Part shown: positions 1-9,476 of the stretch, piece by piece
How the letters are laid out: the number at the start of each line of letters is the position of its first letter
Position numbering within the stretch: position 1 is the stretch's first letter
Assembly: GCA_902784585.1 (NCBI GenBank)
Contig: CACZVM010000004.1
Coordinates: forward strand, 91,883-155,882
DNA from: an uncultured Bacteroidales bacterium
Lineage (GTDB): Bacteria > Bacteroidota > Bacteroidia > Bacteroidales > Paludibacteraceae
Reading direction: 5' to 3'
Length of the DNA: 64,000 nt
The notes under the pieces: generated by a model
Told to the model about the DNA's origin: nothing
Database searches by the model: none
Seen by the model: only the letters and a program-made list of their open reading frames with translations
Translations under genes and position numbers: made by a program

Positions 1-222
1 ATACGAACCTAACAATGCAGAAGAGGTTGTATATATCGCATTATCCGTACCGGCAAGTCGGAACGTCACATGACTTGCCGTCCATGAAGTGGAATGCGTC
101 CCGTCGTTAAATCCACTGATGAGAGTAGATTTATTCGCGGTCGATGTAGTAGCATATGCATCGGAGAGAATACTCAATCCGATGCACATACCTATCAGTT
201 TTAGTAAGAGGAATCGTTTCAT
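1..222 (-). CDS. Secreted protein, N-terminal fragment (cut by window edge)
   Basis: An open frame of 74 codons runs from an ATG at 220-222 off the left edge. The first ~24 residues form a signal peptide (MKRFLLLKLIGMCIGLSILS, then DAYA). The mature start (TSTANKSTL..., SWTASHVTF) closely resembles the start of the mature protein encoded at 7046-9118 (TATANRATL..., TWTGSHVTF), so these are paralogues. It begins 9 bases after the short gene at 232-372 and probably shares its promoter at 400-431. By homology I infer an exported surface protein that probably carries the same C-terminal tail, but the rest lies outside the window. Function unknown. Confidence 0.75.
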   Translation of the reverse strand, partial: MKRFLLLKLIGMCIGLSILSDAYATTSTANKSTLISGFNDGTHSTSWTASHVTFRLAGTDNAIYTTSSALLGSY

Positions 223-231
223 TGCTTGAAA

Positions 232-372
232 TCAGAACACTTTCGCACGATGCTCAGGAGCATGACTACCGCCGCCGGAGCCGTGATAACTATCCGGCAT
301 CGTCATAAGGAAATCCGTCTCAACGGAAATCGCCTCTACGATCGGTATGTAATAGTGTTTCTTTTGAGCCAT
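232..372 (-). CDS. Short peptide gene, Gly/His-rich end, unknown function
   Basis: The frame is open from 426, but an ATG there would lie inside the promoter spacer, so the usable starts are at 390, 381 or 372. I chose 372, giving about 46 residues beginning MAQKKHYYIPIVEAIS. It has a Tyr/Pro-Ile-x-Glu start, a middle ending FLMTMPDS, then a Gly-Ser-His stretch (YHGSGGGSHAPEHR). Short proteins with a Y-x-x-P-x-x-E start and a Gly-rich end are common and mostly uncharacterised in Bacteroidales. It is followed after 9 bases by the secreted protein at 1-222. It could be a precursor peptide for the PqqD-like/S26-like pair about 9 kb away; that is inference only. It could also be a chance frame, but the promoter fit and tight spacing argue for a gene. 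Confidence 0.5.
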   Translation of the reverse strand: MAQKKHYYIPIVEAISVETDFLMTMPDSYHGSGGGSHAPEHRAKVF

Positions 373-399
373 AAGGCACATTGATTTCATTTGCGGCTG

Positions 400-431
400 C
401 AAAGGTACTACTTTTTTTTCAAACACGCAAA
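400..431 (-). promoter_or_regulatory. Bacteroidetes-type promoter
   Basis: On the minus strand, TTTG (428-431), a 20-base spacer and TACCTTTG (400-407). It reads into the short gene at 232-372 and the secreted protein at 1-222. Matches the Bacteroidetes -33/-7 consensus TTTG-N19/20-TAnnTTTG. Confidence 0.72.
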
Positions 432-433
432 TA

Positions 434-3400
434 TTATTTGATTATTTTTCCATTTATATCGTACATTGCGCCCTGCGGGGTGACCAAATAGAGCACATTG
501 TCGATCATCACCTTCTTCACGCCCTGTGCGTCAGCACCGGTCTCATCAATGTCTGTATGCATTTGCGGAGCCTCTGCCACGAGACGCAAACCGTAACCCT
601 CAGTCGTTCCCTTACTCAAGTCGAATACATAAGGAGCGTAACTCAAGTTCCAGATCACACGGTTGTTGTAGGTCAGATAGAGCGTTGCCTCTTCCGGAGC
701 AGCCTCTACCGACAAGGTATATTCTTTAGTTTCCGGAGCAAACAGGCTGAGTTCGCAATTGGCAACACCGTTGCTGAGCGTCATCTCATTAACGCACAGA
801 CGTGTATCGTTACGCGTGCTCCACATACGAGCCACTTTCGACTCGGTCGGATTACCCATCTTCAGCAGGTCACGACCAATCACATACTTACCCGTAGCCT
901 CTTCGCTTGCGCTTACCCAGAGTTGGTCAGCCACATTAGCAGCACCCTCTGCCTGCAGCGCCAACTGGAATTTCTCTACATTGCGATCCGTACGAGCCGG
1001 AGCCAAGAAACCATGGTTTTTATTATCTATTGTCAGCAGAGAGATAGTCTCTACACCGTCTACCTGCATGAAGAACGATGCACCTACGGCAATACTATAA
1101 TCCTTAGCCAAGTGCGGACGGTAGCAGCGGTTAGCGTGGTCGTAAATCTGGACGTATGTACTGTCTGGCACATTCAGTTCGGTATGATGCAGCGTACCAT
1201 TACCAAAACCATTCCATCCATTGTCCTTATCGTCTGCAGCCAGACCGGAGTACTCAGTTGTGAATGAGCGGTCACCTGTTACTGCAGCACCGGCTTTCTT
1301 CTTGAAGATAACGGTGTTCCAATCGTAATCATCATCTACGCCGATCGTATATATGCGACCGGGCTCCATCGTACCGCGATACTTGTTCCAGTCCTTGCCA
1401 TTCTGCGCACGCTTAGCCTCCGTATAGTTCATCACTGCGTAATTCACATCAAATACCAGCGGTGTGTCGTCGCCCTCCATCGAGATACCACCAATCACAT
1501 CCACCTCAAACGGCAGTACGAAGTCGTACCAACCAAGAGTGTTGCGCCCGGACAACGGATCAAGCGTCAAACGGAAGTACGCGTCACCCGATACATTCAG
1601 CTTCTGCTCGCCCATCACTTGACCGGAAGCCGACGGAGTAGATGTGTTCTCGTTGATGCTACCCAACTCGGCATCTAAGATAAAGTCATTGACATTCAGT
1701 TGACCGTTATGCAGAATCACATTACCGCCGTTCTCTACGTGCAGGTTACCGGCCGTAGTGCGATAGGAGTCGCCGTCACCAATGCTCAGTGTAGCGCCGT
1801 TAGCTACGGTCACGGTCACACCTTCGTTGATCGTCAGGCTGTTCACCGTCAACGAATCTGTGATATCCATATTTTCAGTAATAATGGCATCACTGGTACT
1901 GCTCGGTTTCTCTGTCCAGTTATCGTCATTGTTCGATTGATGATCATTTTGTGAATTATCAAAGACACACAAGCCTTCGCCGCCGAACAACATCGGGTGA
2001 ACTTTATCGCCGTCCAAAGTCAGGTGTGCCTTGCCGTACCACTCAGGCAGTTGATCCTCCGTAGTGGTCTGACGTCCCAATACTTCATTGCGACTGTTCA
2101 GCGCACGAACAACTTTCTCCGACGTTTTATATACTTTGATATCGCCAGCATTAAATGTACCGCCATCGATGAGCGTTTTATGCGGCAGACCCAGGATTGC
2201 ATCGCCGAGAATCGTACCGTCGTTAATCTTCACTTCACCATCGGTCTCCTCTTTCGTATCATTCATATGAACGATAGCCATATTCGTAGCATTGTGCAAC
2301 TCGATTTGCGTACCGTTGATGATTACTTTCCCTTTCGCGCCGCCTAAGTCGATAGACGGGTTACCTGTTCCCGGACGAAGCGCCAGTACTGCGGATGCAT
2401 CACCGGCTTTCCAACTATCCTCAATGGTCAATTGTGCTTTATTAGCAGACAATTGAACCGCAGCAGCATTCGCCTGAAGGATATTTGTACCGCGCGCATA
2501 TACCTTCACTGCGAAGGCGTCCTCTGCGGCTTCGGTATTATTCACTACCAGCGCACTTCCGTTAACGCCGATCTCTACATTATTCAGATAAACCTCCGTC
2601 TGCTCATTGGCCGCGCCATTCAACTGAATAGCATGGAATGCTGCTGTTCCGGCAGGCTTGTAACCGATAAATCCAAGTTTCTTACCCGCAGCCTGGATGT
2701 TCAAGGATGTCGTAGTAGCATCAAACGTACGCTTATAATCATACTGCGAGCCATTCTTCGCATATACGAAGCACGGCGTATGGAGATTACCTGCCGCTAT
2801 TGCCGGCACGTTATAACCCTTAGAAGCATCGAATTCCCAAGCGCGGCTCGAAGCAGCCGACTCAGATACTCCGTATATATATAAGGTGTCAAACTTAGCC
2901 TCCGCGCCCTCAAAGCAACCGGCATAACCGATTTCATCAAGCGTCCGATAGAGCGTCTCTGGTGCCGGAGCGTGTTCCGTACCCGTTTTGAAGATGACAG
3001 GCGACGATGCTGTCAGCACCGGTTTCGCGGAACTTACAGGAACTTCCAATGTGGTACCATCATATGCTTCGAAGACAATTTTCCCGCTTTGGTTAACATC
3101 GTTGCAACGAACGCGGATAGTATGGGAGCCATATTGGTCCATTCCTACTTTATCCGTGATTTCCGTCTCATCTACATAGAATGCAGGATTGGTAGAACTA
3201 ACTGTAATCTCACCGTCTTGATCGCCGCACGAACCTAACGAAGAATAGGAAATCGTCAATTCCTGCGGGGTATTCAACAAGTGTGTCTCATCCGCAAAAG
3301 TCAATGATGCAGGCGATGCTGTCAAGTATTTCTTTTGCGTGATTTGCAAGTTCTTGATAAATCCGGTGAAGTTACCCTTGTACTCAATACGAATATAACG

Positions 3401-6217
3401 TGTCGTCGGATTTAATGCCTCGTCAAACGTAGTAGCTCCTTGTTTAGTCTGCACCTGAGTATAATTGCTACCGTCTGCACTCTGGTATAGAATAAACTGA
3501 TCGGCTGTTACATTTGCTGTTTTCCAGTCGCCAAGCCACAAAAACTCAACGAGTTGCAATTGTGTGCTGAAACGGATACGATCCGGCACTCCCGTGAAAG
3601 ACAAATCTACTGACTTGGTGGACCATTCGAAGGTACCGTCACCGAAAAGCAAGTTCTTGAGTTTAGTCCAACTTATGCCGGTAAAACCGTCTTTCCACGA
3701 ACCCAACGCAATACCAACTGCCTGCGAATAACGAACATCGCTGGTAAGATAATGATCCGTTCCCTGTGAATTGGTATTACACCAAGATGCATCTGTAGAA
3801 GCAACAGTCATATCCCCCATCAAATCGCCATTCATAGTCACCGGCAAACATACATTCACTTTAGGACGAATAGTCACAGGCCATGCTACCTGTGCTATAG
3901 CCTCATAGTTATCAGTAGCTGCTTGAGAAACATAGATAGTACAATTGGTAGCACTCTCTACGCCTTTTGTAGTCAGCTTATTACCTTCTACACTCAGCTT
4001 AGAAGAAGAAGAAACACTTATATTCAAAGAAGCACTCGGATCCGTATTGGTCGAAGTTACGAAATTGGAATAGACCGTCTTCTCACGTAGACCGTGATTA
4101 ATATTCCAGTTCAAGTCCGCTTTCGCTTTCTTTACCGTCACAGGCACATCAAATACTATGCTGCCGTATGCATTCTCGTTTTCCGGAGTAAAACGGACAG
4201 AGAAACTTTCAGGCGTGTTATTTTGTGTAGCACTCGGCAAGGTGCTCGGGTTTTCCCAAGCTAATGTGCCTGGCACAACTACACCATTCAACTTAACGTC
4301 TCCACTTAATGTAGAGACTTCCAATAACTCACCATATGTCAACTCAGAGGCTTCTACTTCAAACCAGTCATTCGGTTTCGCACCGCAAGTATAAAAGGTT
4401 TTGGTTGCAGAAGCTGCATTCCAGTTGCCGGCTGCATCCTCACAAGTAGCTGTCACCGTAATTTTCTCGCCAACATGATCTACAGACAATTGGTTTTCAT
4501 TCTCAATATGAGCAGCCGAAGAATTTTCTGTCACTGCATAAGTTACCGTTAATCCTGAAGTAGCAGTTGCATTAAACGTCTCACCTGTTGCATACTCATA
4601 CCACTGACCACGTGCATTTTGGCCATCAAGCAAATCCCATGTGATATATTGGTCACCCTTTTCCACTTCTCTATAAATACGGATGGTATTGGTATTATAC
4701 CAATTAGTATTGGATGGAGTAAATGTCACTAAATAGCCTTCTGCGTTCTTTGCTGGGAGTAAAAGGTCTTCGCAAGAATAAGCCCCCGTAATATCTTGAC
4801 TGAGCACATTTGTTCCCTCATTATCCTTTGCCAAATTACCTGCCGTCCAATAATCTTTTACCTTCGCACCGACAGGACAAGTCTCATTATATTTCAGCGG
4901 AGACGAAATAACCGGAGCGATTAAAGTAGGAGTTACTTTGGTAATAGTCCAAGTAACCGACTTGGAAGTACAACTATTATAATATGCATTACCCGTTTGC
5001 TTTGCGGTAAACGTAACTGTACCATCCTTAATGATAGTCACTTTACCGGTATTATCAACAGTTGCAACACTCGTATTATTCGAAGAATACTCTACGGTAA
5101 GGTTGGTATTCGCTCCGCTTGTATTATCAGTCGTATAGGCTGCAAAAGCAGGAATTACATCCGTTGTTTTATGTGTCGCTGCAGTTGTTGAGAAATCCTG
5201 AAGTGTCTGATTGCGCTTAATACCCTTACCGCTCAACGTAACCGTCGCGGTGCTAGTTCCATCAGAAATGGTAATTGTACCGGAATAATCTGTTGCAGCT
5301 TCCGGGCAGAAATACACCACAAAGTCATAGCCAGAAGCCTTTCCTTTCACACTCGCGTCATTTTTATTACACGCGCCCGAACCATTATATGCAAATTTAT
5401 TGGCACCCACAGCGTATGTGTAGCCATCCTTACTACTTGTAATCTCGCCTGTAGTATTGGTGTTACTACCCAAACGCCATACATTCTTATCTCCACTGGT
5501 CAACTTAACGGTAATATTTTTATCTGTCAGGAACGACCTGAAGTTAACCGTCTGAGCAGCAGACGTTGTACCCCATGTCACCTCTCCAAAACTCCTCGAA
5601 ACATTTGTCGCACCATTATCTGCACCATCCTTCACCAAACGAATGTGTTTCGCTACCGGGACTTTGACATTTTGTACATAAACAACACATGTCACAAGTG
5701 GTATTATCGAAATAGAGGCGTTAGCCAGTTTATAGATGTAGTCAGCTTTAATAGACGTTAACTCCGAACTCATTCCGCTACCCTCAACATGCCTATAATT
5801 ATAAGTATAATTGAATGTCCATCTGTAAGGGTTAAAAAAGCCTCCTGAGCCAGACCTCACTGAAGTAGCGCTTACATTTTGAGCCACATTCACAGTTTTT
5901 TCTCCGAATTTAATTTGATAATCTTCTACCTCATACTCTTTCGGATCCTTATTACTACTCTGCTTACTAGAATGGTCTTTTCCTGGCAATTTGGAGTCAA
6001 AACTAAAAGTCCCAGCATTAGGAGCAAATGCACTATACGAGCATACAGTGACTCCTGAAATATTAGAAGCATCACCTGTATGTTCATTGGTATCATACAC
6101 CGACCACCACTTGCTTTCTTGATAGTTTTGCCCCCACGCAGGTACACTCCATGCACCCACCATGAGCATAATGAGGAAAAGACGAGAATAAGTATTAAAA
6201 AACGTAGATTTTTTCAT
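434..6217 (-). CDS. Giant secreted multi-domain surface protein with shared C-terminal tail
   Basis: 1927 residues. The signal peptide is about residues 1-29, ending VPAWG. The mature protein is beta-rich. A group-2-type bacterial Ig-like segment (SSNNTSVATVDNTGKVTI) lies near residue 380, with further repeated Ig-like stretches to ~760 and a discoidin-like segment near 830-960. A Gly/Asn-rich part (~1390-1450, DDNWTEKPSSTSDAIIT, SLTINEGVTVTVANGATLSI) resembles a segment of the 7046-9118 protein (SQDDNWDVNATPTIDHTVII), so the two share modules. The last ~28 residues (KKVMIDNVLYLV...MYDINGKIIK) are the tail shared by nine proteins here. I infer an exported, surface-attached or released adhesin or structural protein; no catalytic motif seen. 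The gene has its own promoter at 6333-6364. The many plus-strand open frames across it are shadows. Confidence 0.85.
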   Translation of the reverse strand: MKKSTFFNTYSRLFLIMLMVGAWSVPAWGQNYQESKWWSVYDTNEHTGDASNISGVTVCSYSAFAPNAGTFSFDSKLPGKDHSSKQSSNKDPKEYEVEDYQIKFGEKTVNVAQNVSATSVRSGSGGFFNPYRWTFNYTYNYRHVEGSGMSSELTSIKADYIYKLANASISIIPLVTCVVYVQNVKVPVAKHIRLVKDGADNGATNVSRSFGEVTWGTTSAAQTVNFRSFLTDKNITVKLTSGDKNVWRLGSNTNTTGEITSSKDGYTYAVGANKFAYNGSGACNKNDASVKGKASGYDFVVYFCPEAATDYSGTITISDGTSTATVTLSGKGIKRNQTLQDFSTTAATHKTTDVIPAFAAYTTDNTSGANTNLTVEYSSNNTSVATVDNTGKVTIIKDGTVTFTAKQTGNAYYNSCTSKSVTWTITKVTPTLIAPVISSPLKYNETCPVGAKVKDYWTAGNLAKDNEGTNVLSQDITGAYSCEDLLLPAKNAEGYLVTFTPSNTNWYNTNTIRIYREVEKGDQYITWDLLDGQNARGQWYEYATGETFNATATSGLTVTYAVTENSSAAHIENENQLSVDHVGEKITVTATCEDAAGNWNAASATKTFYTCGAKPNDWFEVEASELTYGELLEVSTLSGDVKLNGVVVPGTLAWENPSTLPSATQNNTPESFSVRFTPENENAYGSIVFDVPVTVKKAKADLNWNINHGLREKTVYSNFVTSTNTDPSASLNISVSSSSKLSVEGNKLTTKGVESATNCTIYVSQAATDNYEAIAQVAWPVTIRPKVNVCLPVTMNGDLMGDMTVASTDASWCNTNSQGTDHYLTSDVRYSQAVGIALGSWKDGFTGISWTKLKNLLFGDGTFEWSTKSVDLSFTGVPDRIRFSTQLQLVEFLWLGDWKTANVTADQFILYQSADGSNYTQVQTKQGATTFDEALNPTTRYIRIEYKGNFTGFIKNLQITQKKYLTASPASLTFADETHLLNTPQELTISYSSLGSCGDQDGEITVSSTNPAFYVDETEITDKVGMDQYGSHTIRVRCNDVNQSGKIVFEAYDGTTLEVPVSSAKPVLTASSPVIFKTGTEHAPAPETLYRTLDEIGYAGCFEGAEAKFDTLYIYGVSESAASSRAWEFDASKGYNVPAIAAGNLHTPCFVYAKNGSQYDYKRTFDATTTSLNIQAAGKKLGFIGYKPAGTAAFHAIQLNGAANEQTEVYLNNVEIGVNGSALVVNNTEAAEDAFAVKVYARGTNILQANAAAVQLSANKAQLTIEDSWKAGDASAVLALRPGTGNPSIDLGGAKGKVIINGTQIELHNATNMAIVHMNDTKEETDGEVKINDGTILGDAILGLPHKTLIDGGTFNAGDIKVYKTSEKVVRALNSRNEVLGRQTTTEDQLPEWYGKAHLTLDGDKVHPMLFGGEGLCVFDNSQNDHQSNNDDNWTEKPSSTSDAIITENMDITDSLTVNSLTINEGVTVTVANGATLSIGDGDSYRTTAGNLHVENGGNVILHNGQLNVNDFILDAELGSINENTSTPSASGQVMGEQKLNVSGDAYFRLTLDPLSGRNTLGWYDFVLPFEVDVIGGISMEGDDTPLVFDVNYAVMNYTEAKRAQNGKDWNKYRGTMEPGRIYTIGVDDDYDWNTVIFKKKAGAAVTGDRSFTTEYSGLAADDKDNGWNGFGNGTLHHTELNVPDSTYVQIYDHANRCYRPHLAKDYSIAVGASFFMQVDGVETISLLTIDNKNHGFLAPARTDRNVEKFQLALQAEGAANVADQLWVSASEEATGKYVIGRDLLKMGNPTESKVARMWSTRNDTRLCVNEMTLSNGVANCELSLFAPETKEYTLSVEAAPEEATLYLTYNNRVIWNLSYAPYVFDLSKGTTEGYGLRLVAEAPQMHTDIDETGADAQGVKKVMIDNVLYLVTPQGAMYDINGKIIK

Positions 6218-6332
6218 ATTTTTGTACCTTAATTTTCGATTGTTTGACTTGTTTGCTATGTGCGGTTGGCAAAATGTACTATTTTTAAGTATTTACACAC
6301 ATTTTTATAATTCCAACCATCAAAAAAGCGTG

Positions 6333-6364
6333 CAAAATTAATATTTTTCTTTGAAACACGCAAA
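6333..6364 (-). promoter_or_regulatory. Bacteroidetes-type promoter
   Basis: Minus strand: TTTG (6361-6364), a 20-base spacer and TAATTTTG (6333-6340). It would drive the giant protein ending at 434, with a ~115-base leader. The copy at 9235-9266 has the same elements. Confidence 0.6.
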
Positions 6365-6450
6365 TTTTTACCCCTCGCACACGCACGAATCATAAGGATA
6401 TATAGCCGTTTCTTAAAAAATGTATATTTTTCGAAATATAAAACATCAAA

Positions 6451-6478
6451 AAAAATCCCCTCAGAAATATTGAGAGAA
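6451..6478 (-). terminator. Weak intrinsic terminator
   Basis: On the minus strand a short CTCA/TGAG stem precedes a run of T. The stem is imperfect, but the site is homologous to the perfect one at 9351-9378. It follows the Cys-rich gene that ends at 6512. Confidence 0.4.
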
Positions 6479-6511
6479 TTTGAAGAAAATCTTCTATTTC
6501 TGTGTATTGAT

Positions 6512-6997
6512 TTAACTGATAACAGCCTGCCGGTGCTTGTAAATATACACACCCATGCAGACTGCATAAATCATCATTGTCAACTCATCACCCACCGGCA
6601 AATTGCAGTGGCAATCCTCACAAGGCCCGTCGTATGGATCGCAATCGCAGTGAGGGCACACCCAAATGGGATTCTCCTCGGTGCCAATATTCTCCCACGG
6701 ACAATCTGGACAAGCTCCCGGAGGCAACGATGCCGCCCTGCGTATGGGGCCTCGACGACACCCTGTGTCATACGTTGTGACGCCTCCGCACACTGCCGAA
6801 GCAGACGTTCGAAAACTACTTCTATACATGCCTGCCGTCCCTATGTTACCGCCACAACCGGCATTAAGAGTGGCGCTTCGTACAATCATCGGACTGGTGG
6901 AGTGCATGGCCGCCACCGGAACCCGTGCTAACCCGCCAGCTGACGCATTCACTAACACGCACAGCAAAAGCGCTATCATAGCTTCAATCTTTTTCAT
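6512..6997 (-). CDS. Small secreted Cys-rich protein with PVGD-transmembrane-basic C-terminus
   Basis: The frame opens at 7027, but the ATG at 6995-6997 starts a clean signal peptide (MKKIEAMIALLLCVLVNASA) and has AGAAAGG about 7 bases before it, so I use 6997 (161 residues). The middle is Arg/Ser/Gly-rich. A cluster of nine Cys follows (CPDCPW, CPHCDCD, CEDCHC), then LPVGDELTMMIYAVCMGVYI and a basic YKHRQ end. A PxGD motif, a hydrophobic helix and a basic end resemble the three-part sorting or anchoring signals seen in several exported protein families. It lacks the shared tail of its neighbours. It follows the 7046-9118 gene by 48 bases and is probably co-transcribed with it. Function unknown; the Cys cluster suggests metal binding or disulfides. 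Confidence 0.7.
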   Translation of the reverse strand: MKKIEAMIALLLCVLVNASAGGLARVPVAAMHSTSPMIVRSATLNAGCGGNIGTAGMYRSSFRTSASAVCGGVTTYDTGCRRGPIRRAASLPPGACPDCPWENIGTEENPIWVCPHCDCDPYDGPCEDCHCNLPVGDELTMMIYAVCMGVYIYKHRQAVIS

Positions 6998-7045
6998 ACT
7001 AATACCTTTCTCATATGCCCTCGTCACGAGGGGATGTTCTCATAA

Positions 7046-9118
7046 TCAGCGTACTACACTCCCCATCAGGCTGTAGCTTACGCCGTTCTTCTCAATCATG
7101 ATCTGTCCGCCACGTAGTACTTTACGTGCCTGCGGAGTCATCTCCGTCTTCTCCAGATCGGTGCTCACGCCCGGCTGTGCTGATTCGTCGCGCACGACGA
7201 TGCGGAAACGATTGGTGATCAGCGTATTCGGCGCCGCTTCAAATTGGTATTCAGTACCTTCTTCTATATCGATCGTTTCACCTGTTGCAGCATCCTCCAG
7301 CGCCAATGGCTGAACACTCTGCAGACGGCTGAAGAGCAATACATAAGCCGTCGTATCACCCGTACGCATACCCAGTTGCGTACCAGCCAGACTGCTCGTA
7401 GCATCCACAGCCAGCTGTTCTTCGCCCTCCACGGCAAAGATATTCGCCTCGCCACTCGTCATCTTACGGGCATCCAACCCGTTCTCATAAGTCGCGTCAA
7501 ATCGATCCGCCTCCAGCAAGTAGAGGTTGTCTGCCACCGCCTCGCTATAGAGCGACACACACAGCGCACCCGTTAGCGACTCATCAGCCTTGCGTGCCCT
7601 ACGCGCTACACGCAGCGGAGCATTGGCGGACGTAGCACGATAAACGAGTTTATCGTAATCCAGCGTCAGACGTGCTCCTTCACCCGTAGCATGCACACAG
7701 AAACCCTGCATTGATGGCACCACCGTAGGCGTGCCGAAAGCATCTTTCATCGCAGCTGCCGAACCGATAGGAATAGCCAAGTATTGCCCCGGCGTGTCGT
7801 AACTGCCCGAACGGGACGAAGCCAACTGCTTGATATCGGCACGCGAACCGGTATTGAAGAGATAGATCGCACCCTGCATCTGCTGAAAATCCGAGTCCTC
7901 CAAACGTGTGATGTCAATCGGCGCTGCAAAACTGTTGGCCAGCATATTCTGCGTATATTCCTGTCCGGCATTGTAGGCCAACTCGATCGTCCGGTCCTCA
8001 TTGGCAACCAACTGCCCCTCAAACACGATGCGCAGGCCGTTGCGGTTCGTATATTGCGAGGTCGCATAACCGTCAAAAGGCGCGAGAGTGAGGGTCTTGC
8101 GGTTGTTGAGCCATTCCTCCGTCTCCGTGCCCCAGTTGTACAACCAGCTCTGCGAGAACACCGTCTTCGCCTTCGCTCCTCCCTCTACGGGAATGCCGAT
8201 GAACTGCCATTGGCCTTCTTCCTGATGGTCGCTCGCACTCATGTCGTAATACGCACGAGTGAACAGTTCCACCGTAGCCGCAGGCATCGGAGTCGTACTC
8301 TCCGGCGAGACGCGCAGATAACCTGTCTGTCCCCGCACATCGCCCTCTTGGCCTGCACGCAGGAACAGATTATCCTTGTCCGCACCGATGATACCACCCG
8401 CACCTACCGTCAATCCGCCTGTAGGCGCAATCGTCAGCGAATAGCCGTCCTCTATAATCACACTGTAGGCCGACACCTCATCCTCGATCAGCACATCGTG
8501 ACGGATGATCACGGTATGATCGATCGTCGGCGTAGCATTCACGTCCCAGTTGTCGTCCTGACTCCAAATATCCTTGCGCGTTTCGTCCTTTCCACTACCA
8601 TTGAACACATAGACCGTCGGGGCGACGGTATATTCCACACTGATCGACTTGACGGCACAGGTGGACCACGTACCGGCTTTGCAGACAGCTACGGTCACCT
8701 CGTCGTCGTTGCCCAGGCTCATCACGCCGGAGGTGATTCCGCCCGCGGGCACGTTCCAACTATAGAAGAGGTTGGCCGACTGACTGCCGTTACCCACCGT
8801 CATCTTGTATCCTGTACCACTGGCACGCTGTACGTCCACGGCCACACGCGTTACGGTGATCGCATAGCCCTCATCCACCGTCCAACTAAGGCTGTAGGTG
8901 GCATTATGCGGGATATACAGATAACCTAAGGTCGTATAGAGCGAACTACCGGAGAAAGCAAAAGTCACATGACTGCCGGTCCAAGTCGTGCGCTTGTCGT
9001 CGTTGCTGAAGTTGTCGTGCAGGGTAGCCCGATTGGCCGTAGCCGTCAGACCCCACGCTTGGCTGCTAAAAGCCAAGGCACACACAAAAAGAAATACTTT
9101 ATACAGACTAATTTTCAT
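7046..9118 (-). CDS. Secreted multi-domain protein with shared C-terminal tail
   Basis: 690 residues. The signal peptide ends near residue 23 (SSQAWG). Residues ~24-165 form a beta-rich domain shared with the truncated gene at 1-222. Residues ~170-240 (FNGSGKDETRKDIWSQDDNW, then VIIEDGYSLTIAPTGGLTVG) match a module of the 1927-residue protein. The C-terminal ~27 residues (ARKVLRGGQIMIEKNG...) are the shared tail. No enzyme motif is seen. Its promoter is at 9235-9266, with a leader of about 110 bases. I infer an exported surface protein; function unknown. Confidence 0.82.
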   Translation of the reverse strand: MKISLYKVFLFVCALAFSSQAWGLTATANRATLHDNFSNDDKRTTWTGSHVTFAFSGSSLYTTLGYLYIPHNATYSLSWTVDEGYAITVTRVAVDVQRASGTGYKMTVGNGSQSANLFYSWNVPAGGITSGVMSLGNDDEVTVAVCKAGTWSTCAVKSISVEYTVAPTVYVFNGSGKDETRKDIWSQDDNWDVNATPTIDHTVIIRHDVLIEDEVSAYSVIIEDGYSLTIAPTGGLTVGAGGIIGADKDNLFLRAGQEGDVRGQTGYLRVSPESTTPMPAATVELFTRAYYDMSASDHQEEGQWQFIGIPVEGGAKAKTVFSQSWLYNWGTETEEWLNNRKTLTLAPFDGYATSQYTNRNGLRIVFEGQLVANEDRTIELAYNAGQEYTQNMLANSFAAPIDITRLEDSDFQQMQGAIYLFNTGSRADIKQLASSRSGSYDTPGQYLAIPIGSAAAMKDAFGTPTVVPSMQGFCVHATGEGARLTLDYDKLVYRATSANAPLRVARRARKADESLTGALCVSLYSEAVADNLYLLEADRFDATYENGLDARKMTSGEANIFAVEGEEQLAVDATSSLAGTQLGMRTGDTTAYVLLFSRLQSVQPLALEDAATGETIDIEEGTEYQFEAAPNTLITNRFRIVVRDESAQPGVSTDLEKTEMTPQARKVLRGGQIMIEKNGVSYSLMGSVVR

Positions 9119-9234
9119 CTTTTTTGTTCCTTAAATTCGACAAATACCTTAATTTTGTAAAGTCAAGTTTGCAAAATGTACTATTATTAAGATTTTATGG
9201 GTGTATTTCTGCAAAACTGGCTCAAAAACGGGTG

Positions 9235-9266
9235 CAAAATTAATATTTCTTTTCGAAACACGCAAA
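9235..9266 (-). promoter_or_regulatory. Bacteroidetes-type promoter
   Basis: Minus strand: TTTG (9263-9266), 20-base spacer, TAATTTTG (9235-9242). It reads into 9118-7046 and probably on into 6997-6512. Confidence 0.62.
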
Positions 9267-9350
9267 TTTTTCGCCCTTGTGTATGCACGAATCATAAGGA
9301 TATATAGCCATTTCTTAAAAATTGAAAACTTCCATATCAATATTAAACAT

Positions 9351-9378
9351 AAAAATCCCCTCAGAATATTCTGAGAGG
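9351..9378 (-). terminator. Intrinsic terminator of the PqqD-like/S26-like pair
   Basis: A perfect 16-base palindrome CTCAGAATATTCTGAG (9360-9375) with flanking CC/GG is followed on the minus strand by a T run (9351-9355). It lies ~100 bases after the stop at 9477. Confidence 0.7.
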
Positions 9379-9476
9379 AATATATCCAAAAGGCACAAAA
9401 CCACTACCTAAGCGGAACGAGACAACATCGTATCCTACCCCACCCTATAATATACGACGTATATTATCCCGTGATT

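Larger units (their letters stand above)
6218..6480 (-). repeat. Duplicated intergenic region, copy A
   Basis: This gene-free stretch is clearly homologous to 9119-9378. Both contain a GCAAAATGTACTATT block, a promoter with the same spacer type, the identical core AATCATAAGGATATATAGCC (20 bases) and a terminator-like end (AAAAATCCCCTCAGAA). It holds a promoter (6333-6364) and a weak terminator (6451-6478); no gene is seen. It lies upstream of a secreted protein that shares modules with the one downstream of copy B. Confidence 0.7.
9119..9378 (-). repeat. Duplicated intergenic region, copy B
   Basis: Homologue of 6218-6480, containing the promoter at 9235-9266 and the terminator at 9351-9378. 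I see no gene in this stretch or in the remaining ~100 bases up to 9477. Confidence 0.7.

Noticed and set aside
6256-6567. 103-residue frame in the duplicated intergenic region, and its counterpart at 9149-9340
   Set aside because: The shared peptide (YILMIRA, KNLRVSKKNINFA) is due to the conserved intergenic DNA; promoter and terminator lie inside, and differences between copies do not favour synonymous sites.
7784-8929. 381-codon plus-strand frame opposite the secreted protein gene
   Set aside because: It has no start signals, no recognisable domain, an odd Arg/His-rich composition, and lies wholly antisense to a gene with signal peptide and conserved tail. The same holds for long antisense frames at 11626-12630, 22083-23015, 23594-27025, 26874-28313, 45465-47081 and 52752-53993.
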